NCBI GenBank assembly: GCA_001643675.2
Contig: LSRY02000019.1
Span: 372,001 to 436,000, forward strand
Origin: Monocercomonoides exilis
Lineage: Eukaryota; Preaxostyla; Oxymonadida; Polymastigidae
Length of the DNA: 64,000 nucleotides
Reading direction: 5' to 3'
A program made the position numbers and the translations under genes. Of the stretch, positions 9,586 through 21,500 are shown piece by piece; the first letter of the stretch is position 1, and each line of letters starts with the position of its first letter. A model generated the notes under the pieces. The model made no database searches, was not told the origin of the DNA, and saw only the letters and a program-made list of their open reading frames with translations.

Positions 9586-12500
9586 ATGACAAAACCAAAC
9601 AAAGAAGAAATTGATAAAGTTTGGAAAGTTCTTGAAGAAAGAATCACAGACATAAAGAACTTAATTGATGGAGGAGAAACAAAACCTTTTCCATTGCAGG
9701 AATACATGAATATGACGAATAGCATTTATAACATGTATACGCGTTTAATTTTTTCTTTTTTACGGTTACTGTTTTTATTACTCGTAGTTGCACTCGCCAT
9801 AATGGAGCACCGGTTCTGGCTCAGCGTCTTATAAATGTGATCACAAATTACTGTTCTGTTGATATCTACAACGCTTTATCAGATCTTCGTGAAGGGGCAT
9901 TTCTTTCGGAAATTTCAAGAAGATGGGAAAAATTTAAGTTGTTTGTGAAGATCATGGTAGCATTGTTCAATTATTTGGTTTGTCTTTATTTGATGATGGA
10001 AGAATTACGTTATTGTTTGATTTTTCAAATTATTCACAATTTTTAGGATCGTTTTTATTTTAATTATGACGCCTCTGGGACGGGAGGAATTGAAAAACGA
10101 AGAAAAACAATACAGCCACGTTCTTATGAGTTGTTTGATGATTTAGTGTTCAAGAAGTTCAGAACAGAAACACAACGATTAACATTGAGTTTTATTGATA
10201 AAGATAGAATGGGAGAAGCTGTTGATAATTTGATGTTGAAGAACGCAGTTGATGTTTGAGAATTCCTATTTTTTTTTTTAAAAGTTAAATGTTGTGAAAT
10301 CCTTTATTTTTTGACTGATAGCTGTACATTTTATTGGGTCAAGGGAGCTTTAGATATTATGATGAATTGGAACAAGAATTTCTTCAGCGAGCCTCGTCTT
10401 ATTATCGTAACTTCGCTGTTAAATCACTTCAAACAGATACAGTTCCGGAGTTCATGTTAAAGGTATTTTCAATTGTTCAAATTGATTCTATTACTTTCAA
10501 ACAATTTTTTGCTATTTTTTCCTCGACTCTAAAAAAAAAAAAATCAATTTGTGGAAAAATTCAATCTCATCATTGGAAACTGTAATTACGATTTCCTTTT
10601 CTTTCTTCATGCTCATTGAACAATTTACACAAATAACAGGCCGAGAATGCTTTTGCTGTTGAAAGCCAGCGTATCACAACGTACATGCACTCTAAAACGC
10701 ATCTTAGGATTAAGCAAGTGCTGGAGCAGGAGCTACTCAAGAAGCATGCGCAATATCTCATCAACAACAAGGAGACCGGATTTCTGGCGCTGGTTGAAGG
10801 AAACCGTGTGGAGGATCTTGCGCGTATGTATCGTCTCATGGCGCGTCTGGACATTGCGCTCGGAATCCGCCCGATGGCCGACGACTTCCGCGTGCACATC
10901 TCGTCTGTGGGCGACAACATGATGCTCAACCAGGACAACTTCACAAAGAAGGCTACAACCAAGAAAGTGGTCAAGAAGATTGTGAAAAAAGTGATCAAGA
11001 AGGCGGTGGCTGCTGCCCCAGCAGCGTCACCTGATGCGGATTCTGCAGCCAAAGCGGAAGGAGCTGGCGAGGATGCCTCTGCATCTTCTGCAGCGCCCGC
11101 GGCAGAAGGCAGCAGCTCGGCTGCGACAGAAGCAGGCGGTGAAGAGACAAAGAAAGTGGTGAAGAAGATCGTGAAGAAGATCGTGAAGAAAGTGGTGAAG
11201 AAAGCAGCGTCTGCATCAGCGTCAGGCGAAGAGAGCTCTGCCATGTCTGTCTCGTCCAGTGCACCCAGCTCATCGTCGTCTTCATCGCATTCAGATGGAG
11301 ACGATGGAGCAGGTGGTGATGAAAATGGGGACACTTCACAGGCATCAATGATCTATGAGTTTGTGGACTCAATCGTTGCCTTGTACAGAAGATACAACAA
11401 CCTCTATCTGCACGCATTCCAGCGCAACAGCGACTTCCACACAGCAATCAAGACAGCCTTCACAGAGTTTCTCAATCGTGCGTCAGATGCCAAGCCATTC
11501 CCAGTGCTGCTGGCAGTCTATGTTGACGAGTTCCTGAAGTCAAAGAATGCGCAGCAGGCAGATGAGGCTGTGCACCAGCGATTTGATGAAATTGCTTCGT
11601 TGCTGTCGTTTGTGCACGAGAAGGACAAGTTCTCAGCGATGTCTCGTACTCTGCTGTCGAAGAGGCTGCTTGACCAGTCAGGCGGAGGAAGTCTGATCCA
11701 GGAAGATGCCGAGAAAGCGCTGATTCTCCGGCTGAAGCAGCAGTTCGGTAACACATTCACAGCAAAGATGGAAGGTATGTTTACCGACCATGCCACTGCC
11801 TCTGAGACGCAGGAGCAGTTCAGACAGCATCTGGCAGACAACAACATCAAGCTTGGGCTGGAGTTGGATGTGCAGATTCTGACGCAGTCTCATTGGCCTC
11901 CCTTCGACACAAAGCAGATCCAGCTGCCAGCAGAAATGGCGTATGCGGTGCAGCAGTTCAACGAGTACTACAAAATCTACAAGAAGGACAGAAACTTGCT
12001 GTGGGTGCATTCATATGGCTCGCTGGTTCTGGGCGTGCGCTTTGCGAAGAAGACGTGCGATGTGACGATGAATACACAGCAGGCTATTGTTCTTGCGCAG
12101 TTCAACGAAGGCCCAGCGACTGTAAGAAACTTGGCCACAGCAGTTGGGTTTGATGTTGATGTGCTGAAGAACATTGTGGCGTCGATGATGCAGAAGAAGA
12201 TGCCAGTTCTTCTGATCCGCGACGACACTGCCTCTTCCTCGTCGTCCAGCTCAGAAGACGAAGAAGCCAAAGCCAAAGGAGGAATGCAGCAGCTGCAGGA
12301 CACAGACACACTAGAGTTCAACAGCGCAATGGTGACAGCCAAGAAGAAGTTCAAGCTGCCAGCGCCGAATGTGATTACAGACAAGACGATCAACACCATC
12401 AGAGAGGAAGTCGATGGAGAGCGTAAGTACCAGCTGGATGCTGCCCTGGTGCGTATTATGAAGGCAAAGCGTGTGATGCAGCATTTGGATCTGGTGACTG

Positions 12501-12631
12501 AAGTCATCTCACAGCTCACGTTCTTCAAGCCAACAGGAACAGAAATCAAACAGAGAATTGAGGATCTGATTTTGAGAGAGTACATCGAGAGAGATTCGAA
12601 GAACAGGAACACACTGAAGTATCTTCCATAA
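9586..12631 (+). CDS. Cullin-family E3 ubiquitin ligase scaffold
   Basis: Five exons, 9586-9734, 9788-9977, 10047-10253, 10322-10462 and 10640-12631, give 892 residues; ordinary cullins are about 750-780. Visible are the N-terminal cullin repeats (Y-N-I-C-T; D-N-L-M-L-K; L-G-Q-G-S-F), the cullin homology region (F-S-A-M-S-R-T-L-L-S-K-R-L-L; M-E-G-M-F-T-D) and the C-terminal winged helix with V-R-I-M-K near residue 837, the expected neddylation lysine. It ends L-K-Y-L-P where cullins end Y-L-A. It should scaffold a RING-based ligase. The excess length is a roughly 130-residue insert (about residues 331-461). Donors are GTATAC, GTTTGT, GTTTGA and GTATTT. An alternative ATG lies at 9529 in frame. 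Exon 5 is clearly GC-richer than exons 1-4. It most resembles cullin 1 but I cannot fix the paralogue. Confidence 0.92.
10943..11335 (+). repeat. Lysine-rich repeat insert in the cullin
   Basis: Two lysine blocks built on K-K-[VI]-V-K-K-I-V-K-K, separated by an Ala/Ser/Glu-rich spacer and followed by a serine run and a Gly/Asp segment. It interrupts the helical N-terminal domain between D-N-M-M-L-N-Q-D-N-F and S-M-I-Y-E-F-V. The blocks are similar at DNA level (GTGAAGAAGATC-type repeats), which suggests internal duplication. Confidence 0.85.
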
Positions 12632-13056
12632 GCATATTTATTGAAAAAGAACCACTTTTCGAAACGAGGTCGGAAGGAAGCAACTTGCGAGGCTTGGCTT
12701 TTTGGTTCGTTTTTTTAAATGCAATGGGTGGTTGTTGAAAAAAAAATATACAAAAAATTTTTTGAATGTTATTTATTTTTAAAGTTGATTTTAAAAGTAA
12801 TAATTATGATGTTGGCAAAAATCACGTCAAATACTTAACCTGTATCTTTTTTTTCTTTTTTTCTATCTCCTCAAGACTTTAATTATCTTATATCTTGAAA
12901 CTGATGACAAATTCTCTTTTTCAAATTTCAAAAATTATTCGTTATATTTTGGGTTGCAATTACGGTAGAAATATGAATCGATAATCGTTCTGTTATTTTT
13001 GATTGTAAAAGGAAAATTTCGTTTCATCCTCAACCCATATCCCAAAAGCCGATAAA
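12632..13056. other. Intergenic, AT-rich
   Basis: Gap between the tandem cullin and transporter genes. No coding signal, only A/T runs; presumably a terminator and promoter lie here, but no motif is recognisable. Confidence 0.5.
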
Positions 13057-15301
13057 ATGAGCTCAATTCTTGCCAAGCTTTTATGCGCAGCAGGAATGAT
13101 TGTTTCAGATGGATCAATTACAATTTTGAAAAAGGTGCAGTACGAGTCATGTGCGCCCGGGTTGTCGACTTGCCCGGGAGCAAAAAGCGGTATTCTTTTT
13201 TTTTTTAATATTCTGTTTAACATTTTTGCAAACAAAGGATGCGACATTTCATTTGCGCCAAGCAATCATCAATTTAATAAAGTTTGCTTTCGTCGGTTTT
13301 TAGTAGATTTGTCCATTTTCAGAATGAAATAGCCATGGATTCAGACTTCCGTAATGTTTGTTGGTGAAGCATGCAGCTTTATTTATTATTTCATAAAAAT
13401 TTTGAAAGAAAAATGGAAAAAAAGAAAATACCTCTTGATGAAAGAAAACAAATCATCACATTCAAAACGTGAAATATTGAAGCTCGTATTAATGTTTGCT
13501 TTGTTTGGCTTTTTGGATCTTATTGGTACAACGGTCGCAAGCATCGGACTCCTTTGGGTGCCTGGGTCAGCTTTTCAACTTTTAAGAGGAACTGTGATAA
13601 TTTTTACGGAGTTGGGCTCGATTCTGATTTTAAAGCGAAAAACAAACAGATATCGATGGATTGGAATAGGATTGGTAAGTTGATTTTAATTTTTTTCGTA
13701 ATATAGATCAATGTAAAAAATTTGCTTATGTTTCATTATAAAATTTCAGGTTGTTACATGCATGATACTTGTTGGAGTTGCAGGAATTCTTGATTCTCTT
13801 GATGAAGAACAAGATAAACAACAAGCATCTTCTTCTTCTTCTTTCTCTCTGATCCTCCAATCATTTCATTCGCTCTTCAATCCTCAGTCATTTCAATTGG
13901 ATTCATCTGTTCCTTTAGCACATCATTTGGAATCGAAGAACACTGAAATTGGAAGAAACACATTTCAATCTTCATTCACTTCACCTGAATCATTTCCAGA
14001 TAACTCAACCTTTCTGTCTCATTCACTTTCTGCTATGGATAATGGAGCCACATCGAAAAAAGTGCTGTATATTCTTGGAGCATCTTTGATTCTTGGAAGT
14101 CAAGTTGTTGGGAGGTTTGAATAGATACTCATTATAATCTGAATTGATTTCAAAAATTCATATTTTTAAAACTAATTCTAATATCTTTCAATTATTCCAA
14201 TAATTAAAAATACTTTTCTCTGTTGCGATTAAATGGAACACGTAGTTTGCAAATGGTGCTTGAAGAAATGCTTCTTAAAGGGAAAAGCGTTGATCCTGTT
14301 ATTATGGTCGGATTTGAGGGCACGTTTGGGTTTGTTGCTGCAAAAGATAAAAGAAAAAAATGATCTTTTTTCTTTTAATGAATCAAAAATTTGAAACATT
14401 TTTGTAGATTTTATTTTTTTTTCATTAATATTTTCTTCGTTTTGAGACAAAAATTTCGTTTTTGTTTTTGAACTTTCTTTTTTATTTTCATGTTCTTTTC
14501 TGTGAATAATAATTCATTCTCTTTAAACAATTCTAAATGTACAATTTTCTTTCTTTTCTTTTTTTTTTAATTCCCATTTGCGATTCAGTTTTATGTTTAA
14601 CACATTCATTGCGTTGCCCATTGTTCACAACATTCCTGGCAACGACTGCGGGAAATTTGAGAATGTGGTTGATGGCCTGTGGATGATGACTCAGAGCTGG
14701 CTGATTTTAGGCTTATCTCTCGGCTCAGTCGTTTTGGAAGGAACATACAACGTTCTTTCTCTCACAGTTTGTTATTGAGATACACACACAAATTGATTTC
14801 TTTTTCTATTGTTCTATTTTAACTTTGTATGTATGATTGAATTGCAAATTGAATATGTTATTTCAGACAACAAAGCATTTATCTGCTGTGCACAGAACAA
14901 TTGTTGATGCGCTGACAATGGCATTCGTTTGGATAATTATGATTCTCATAAAGCTGTTCGGAGGAGGCAAATATGGCGAGTCGTTCACTCGTTGGTCTTT
15001 CATTCAAATCATTGGATTTGTGGTGATGGTTTTTGTATGCCAAAGGAATAATTATCGGAATTTTAGAGTGATGAAGTAAAAATATGAATTAAATGTGTTT
15101 CATTTTTTTATTATTCTGTTGATTTTCTTCGATCATTTAATCATGATATTTAATTTCTATACTTTATATTAAAAAATTTATATATTTAATATTTAGGGAA
15201 CACTGATATTTAACGGTGCTTTTCCGTGCCTTCGTTCAAAACAGGCCGACCCAACACTTTCAAATGATGCTGAAGCTTCAAAGCCAATAAATGAAACTTG
15301 A
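13057..15301 (+). CDS. SLC35F6-like nucleotide-sugar/DMT-type transporter
   Basis: Eight exons (13057-13189, 13238-13281, 13333-13674, 13750-14114, 14246-14329, 14589-14766, 14867-15034, 15197-15301) give 472 residues in one exact frame. It is a polytopic EamA/SLC35F protein. Family landmarks are P-W-I-Q-T-S-V-M-F-V-G-E, L-L-W-V-P-G-S-A-F-Q-L-L-R-G, L-Q-M-V-L-E-E-M, G-F-E-G-T-F-G-F and T-T-K-H-L-S-A-V-H-R-T-I-V-D; about ten membrane helices are expected. The animal relative is reported in lysosome or mitochondrial membranes; the substrate is unknown. The loop between helices in exon 4 is longer and Ser/Phe-rich compared with the family. Donors are GTATTC, GTTTGC, GTAAGT, GTTTGA, GTTTGT (twice) and GTATGC. 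It sits 207 bp upstream of the WD40 giant on the same strand. Confidence 0.88.
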
Positions 15302-15508
15302 AAAACTCGAAAAGAATTAGTCGTTTTTTATATCAATTGCTAACTTTTTTGTTATAGGTTATTTGTTTTATTTGAAATAGAGAGTTGATTTCGTTTTTTA
15401 AAATTTTGATCATATTTGCCATTTCTTTTTTATAAAGTACTTATTTTGTTTTAGTTTAAAAAATTCAAGGCTACATAAAGTAGTCTTAAATATTGCACAA
15501 ACGTACAA

Positions 15509-18500
15509 ATGGCAGATTCAATTTCTTTATTTGTTACTGCTATGAATTATGAAAAACTCGAAGCAGTTCACGAGTATTTTCGTAAATATGGTAATAAGAA
15601 TGAAGAAATTTCAGAAAATCAAGTATACATTTAATTTTTTCAGTTTCTATTATCATAATTAACATTCTTTATTAAAATTTGAAAATAAAATTATTTAGTT
15701 TCTTGATTGTTTTCATTCAATTCTCGGAAATAAATGCCTTCCAGACAATGAAATGAGTTGCATGTTCAGAAAAATAGATTGCGAATCAATCGGACGAAGT
15801 ATTTCAATTCTATTTATTATTATTATCGAAAAAATAACATTTATTTGCTTCATACAGTTCCCTGGAATGATTTTTCAACATATTTATTACAACAATCTGC
15901 AGTAATTTCAATTGGATCAGAAATACAAGATTCTCTATATCATTCAGTCGATGAAAATTTAATTTCAGAAAAAAAAATTTCGACGAGCTCTTTTCATAAA
16001 GATTTTATTTCCGATTTTGTGTTCATGAAAGAGTCAAATACATATCTTTCATCGGGGTGTGATTCGTTTTTATGTGATTATATCAATTCAATTTTCATTT
16101 ATAGATTGGACGGGCTAATAAAAGCTTGGGAAGGCTCTTTGCTAGGAAATGTGACGTCAACAATTAATCATACGAAAGTTCTGAAAAGTTTCATGAAAAT
16201 AGAAAAGTCAGATGTTTTAGCTGAAGTCCGTTCTGCAGAAATCGAAATGATAGATCGTGAATTGTCTGGCAGAAAGCTTATACCAGAAAGGAATAAAATA
16301 CCCGGACTCAAACTGAATAAGGCGTCAAAGAAGGCTTCAAACTCATCAACCGAGGGCACAGCTCACGAACTTGAGCAAAACGGTGAAAATAGAAGAGGAA
16401 CAATGGGAAGAACATATTCGAAAATCTTAGATACAGCAGAAAACACAAGAAAAGAAAAGCCTACTTCAGTTTTTGATGCTCTTTATTCTGAATTTGTCAC
16501 GACATTTCAGGAGAAGGATAATAACAACCCAAACAATCCAAAAGATAAGTCACCAGAAAAAAGCAATTCACAAATAAAAGCCAACACTCAAAGACCAGCC
16601 ACATCACTTGGAATTGGAGGCAGCTCGGCAACAGGCACAAAGCAGCACCGGCCACAAACACCTTCATCACCCTTGATGACTCCTTCACCCGCTGCAGCTG
16701 CTTCAGCTTCATCTGACACAACTGAGCTGATTGCGCAGACGCTGAGGATCAAAGAAGCCCTACTGGAGGAAGAGCGGGAAGACGAAAACGCCGCCAAGCA
16801 CCATCCGTCCACGTCAAAGTTCCATGAGCTTCTGCTGACGTCGCGTGCAGACATCACAACACACAACCCAGTTGCTCAGAGGATGCGGGAGCAGCTCGCC
16901 GAGGACGGAGAAAGAGAGAAGGAGAAGCGGCTCACATTCCGAAGCCTGGTGCCGTTCAGCCAGAGGTACCAGTCGGAGCTGTCTCCGGCTGTGCTGACAC
17001 GAAGAATGAGTGGATATTCATCATCTGCAAGAGGCGGCAGCGGAACAAACAATGGTTCAATAGCAGAGAATGAGGAATATTACGAAAGTTTCAGAGATTA
17101 TGATGAAGAAGCTGCTGGAGATGAAGAATCAGAGGAGCACTATTACCGCGACGAGTATAGAGATGGCAAAGATTTTTCATTTGGCGCATTTGATGAGACA
17201 TTCATGCAAAGCCCATACAAAACATCCCGACCTCACTCACAACCGGGTTCTTCTCGAATGACAGAAGCACATTCTCCATTTGCCACTTCCCGTGCGATGA
17301 CTCGCCCTCAATCTTCGCTCAGCTCTTATCGCTCATACAACACAAGTCCGTTGTATCAACAGGAGCAGCAGCAGCAACAACCACAACAGAACATTCCTCC
17401 TCTTTCATTCCCAGGCTCCTTTTCATCTCCCTCACATAATCAGTCGCCCAGCCACTCTGCCGGAACAATCCACAGCCTCAGCACAACCGAACGGCAGAAG
17501 CCGCTGACAGGCAAAGGCGGGGCGCGTGAGGAGCGCTACCTGGACAACATTGAGATGCTGAACCCATTCACCCTCGGCGAGGCAATCTCTGCTCGCATCC
17601 CATCGTCGCAGTCGCCCTGGAAGGAGCTGACGGTGCAGCGGGTGTCGCCGAAGAAGCCGCACACGTCGGCGGTGCAGCGGAGGATGGACAGCCTCATCGA
17701 AGAGATGAAGCCGAAGGAGATGCGGCGCGCGTGGGAGCCGCAGGAGGGCCGCAAAGAGAGAGTAAGAGAGTGCATAAAGATATTTAGACACGACATGGCT
17801 GACGCCAATGATGATGATGCTAATGATGGCGCTGATGATTACCTCCTCACTGAAGCAAATGCCCTGCAAGCGCTGGAAGACGAGAAAGATCGGAAGATGG
17901 CAGAGGACATGGGCCGCTTCCCGAAGCTGGCGCCTCCTCAATTTGTGGATGTAAAGCGGTGTCTGTCCGAACGTGACCACTTCCTCCTGCAGCGCGAGCG
18001 GCGACGGCGCGGGTGGCGGATGCAGCCTTCGCATGTGGTGCAGATTGTGGAGAAGGAGAAGCCGGTGTGGGTGGTGGCGATGTGCGTGCTGCCGGACAGC
18101 GGGTGGGTCGTCGTGTGCACCAGCGACCGCCGCGCCACGTTTTTCGAGCCGGCGGGGATGCGCGCGAGGGGCCAGCTGGTGGGACTGGAGGCGATCCCCA
18201 GCGGCGGCTGCATCGGAATCTCGGCGAAGCAGACGGCGATCAACAGAGAGCTGCTTGTGCTCGGAAGAGACGACGGGAATGTGGAGGTGTTTGCAGTGAC
18301 AGAGGAGCAGATGAAGAAAGTGATTGACGTGACAGTCGAGAAAGGGCGAGTGATTCTGGACGAAATTGTAGGGCTGCCTCCGAAAATAAGAGAAGACCTG
18401 AGAGAAGGAATGACACAGTCAGAAATAGAAGAGAAGATCCAGGCAGCAGCTGCCATTTCTGCGCTGTCCAAGCTGCCTCAGACTCCAAACACTTCAACAA

Positions 18501-21500
18501 CTCCTGCATTGACCCCACGAACTGCTCAGCCTTTGCCTCCATCCAATGTGGATTCCACGCCTTCTGCTGCTCTTCTTTGTGTGCGCTCTCCACAGCCGAC
18601 CAGCAGAACACTGCCTCCTCCGCAAAGGGAGACGCCCCAGGCGATCCACGTTGCTTCTCCGCGGCATGCCACACCGAATGCTGAGAACTCCCACTCGACC
18701 ACATTCATCACAGCAACAGAGGAGACAGAGCAGCCGCAGCAGTCGATCTCTCCAACACCTCCCTTTTCGCCTGCCAACATCAGCCAGTCTTCGCTTTCTC
18801 CGCTCATTCAATCCACTTCATTTCAGCTGGCATCCATCAACTTGCCGCAGAAACCTTTCACACAACTCACACCACACACATCATCAGAACACACCTCACT
18901 TCAGAACTTTACTTCGCTCGACCTTCAGCATGCTCCAGATGCAGACAGTCCCACAGGTCATATGCGCTTAGAGCAGCTGACAGACATTTCACCGTCAACA
19001 GAAGCATTTCACTGTGCTTTGACAAAAGTCCCTTCTCCGCTTGCTGCTTCTTCAGACTCTGGCGATTCCGCAAAGGAGCATTCAGATGAAAAACAGCAGC
19101 AGCAGCAATTGCCAAGGCACAATTCATCCACATTCATCCCTGCACCTCACACGCCTTCACATCAGTCATCTCTCATCTCTCCTCCACTCACTTCGCGCTC
19201 TGCCAACGTGACTGAAGAGCCTGTGCTTTCTGTCAGAAGCCGCGTGCCCATCCTCTTCCCAGCATCTTCCTCTTCCTCTTTGCTGGCCAACCGCTTCCCC
19301 TCTGCCCGTTCGCACCGGACTCCGCGCGATGGCTCCTTCTGGTTGTCGCGCGACAGCGACGACTTCAGCCGAGGAGATGACGACGACGAGTACATCGACG
19401 AAGAGCTGCGCTCGCAGATGCCCCTCTTCACAGAGCGGATGCGGAACACGACACCGCTCAGACGGTCGATCACACCTGTGAGCCAGCTCTTCTGGAAGCC
19501 TGAGGAGACAGCGAAGACAAGCCTGTTTGGGCCTGGTTCAGATGGCTCAGAAGCTCTGTCAGAGACGCCGCTGGCGTCTGCTGCTTTGTTCGCAGGCGAT
19601 TTGGGTGCGTCTTTTATTGCCTATCCATTTGCGTCGGATGCAACACGGCGCTCCACAAACAAGGAAACCAGTCCAGATGCTACCTCTGCAAATCCTCATG
19701 TACGCAATTCTGTCTCATCGACTGTATCTGCCCATGGAACTGTTGAGTCTCCCAACCACAAAAAATCCTTGTTCAGTTCGCCTACAAAGAAAAAACATAC
19801 AGACAAAGTGAGTGCCAAGCAGCCGCGGAAGAGCAAGCCGAAGCTGCCGTCGAATCTGTGCTCGTTCTCGACCAGCGAGGACATTCTGAGCAGCGACCCA
19901 AACGTGACGACTGCGCGGCTGATCCGAAAGAAGTCTGTTCTGAAGCCTGCCGATGAGGAGGACTTCCGGATCACGATGACCTCTTCGCATGGAGGGATGC
20001 TTGTGGTCGATTCCACCGGCTCCACAATCGGCGCAGTTGGAGCAGCCCCGTCGGCGGTGGCATCTCCATTGGCACAGCTGAAGAGGCAGGTGATGCTCAA
20101 GCGGTCGTTCATCGAGGCACGCTCGAACCCGTCACCACTTGCACCGACTCCTCCGCTGCAGAAGCAGAAGATGATAAAAGCACTGGAAGAGTTCAAAGCC
20201 AGACGTGCGTTGCAAAAACAGGTGGATGCACAGAATAAGCTGCAGTTTCAAGGAACTCCTCAAAATAGACTGCAATTGACTCAGAGATCTCATTCGTCAA
20301 TAGCTGCTCCGACTTCCAAAACATTACAAAGAAGCTCGCCATTATCAACAAACCGGGCAAATGCAGATGATATTTTGCTGACGCCGAGTGGAACGACTCG
20401 TTCTTTAACAACCAAAACAGCGTCGCTCCAACAGCTCACTCATAAAACTGGACTTACTCCTTCTGCCATTGAAAAGATGAGGAAAAAGAAAGAAGAAGCA
20501 CTTCTGCTTGATCCATCCAATCCCAATGAAAACACATTTTCTGTTCCAAAATTGAGCGAGCTTAACGTCTTTGCGCAGAACAACTTTGAGATTATTGAAA
20601 GAACACTGAAAACTGCATTCCAGCATACCCTTCCCACCCCATCTGTTACCAGCGATCTGCAGATGCGTGCTGCCGAAGGTTCCTTTTCTGCGAAAGTGCA
20701 TCGTTCGCCTATCACAGCGATTGAATGGATTCCTGATCTTTCTCTTCTGCTGACAGCTTCTCTGGACGCGACAATGAAGCTGCTGGAAATCGAGAAGATG
20801 AAGGAGAGGCTGGTGATGGTGGCGCATACACGAGGCGTGCGGTGTGTTGTGTGGTCTGCAAAATACAAGATAATCGTGTCTGGTGGGCTTGACCACAATG
20901 TGATTGTGTGGAATTCGTTGTCTGCAACCCCCGCAGGTATTTTGACAGGACACACAGATCCTGTCATTTCAGTGACTGTTGACGAGCACAGCGACATCAT
21001 CCTTTCGCTTTCCAACAGCGCGAGCATTCGCCTGTGGGATGTGAAGTCTCATGCTGCCCTGCAAGAATTGAGAGGAATTGACCCTCTGACTCAACTTCCC
21101 TTCAAACACATGCGCTATTGCCCTCATCACAAAGTTGTTGTTTTGTCGAGTGCGAGGCTGGTGGCGTGGCGACACTCCACAAAAGACGAAGAAGCAAGCA
21201 AAGCAGCTCACAATGAGGATGTGCAAATACTGTTGTTCAACCGCGAATTTAGTCAACTGGTCAGCATTGATCTATCAAATGTTGTGAATGTGTGGGATAC
21301 CCTCACAGGGAGAAACGTGGTGAGATTCAGAGCTGCACACAAAGACAGCATCACAACCGCTTGTTTTGACAAGAGCGAACGCCGCCTGCTGACAGCATCA
21401 ACCGACGGCCTTGTGAAAGTGTGGAATCATCATCGAGGCCTTCTGCTGAAATCGTTTGAGATCAGCTCAGTCGACACTGAGAAGATAAACAGAAAAGATG

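Noticed and set aside
10570-12612. Long minus-strand frames opposite the cullin
   Set aside because: Composition is the mirror of the well-supported cullin exon; no domain, and the cullin frame explains the DNA fully.
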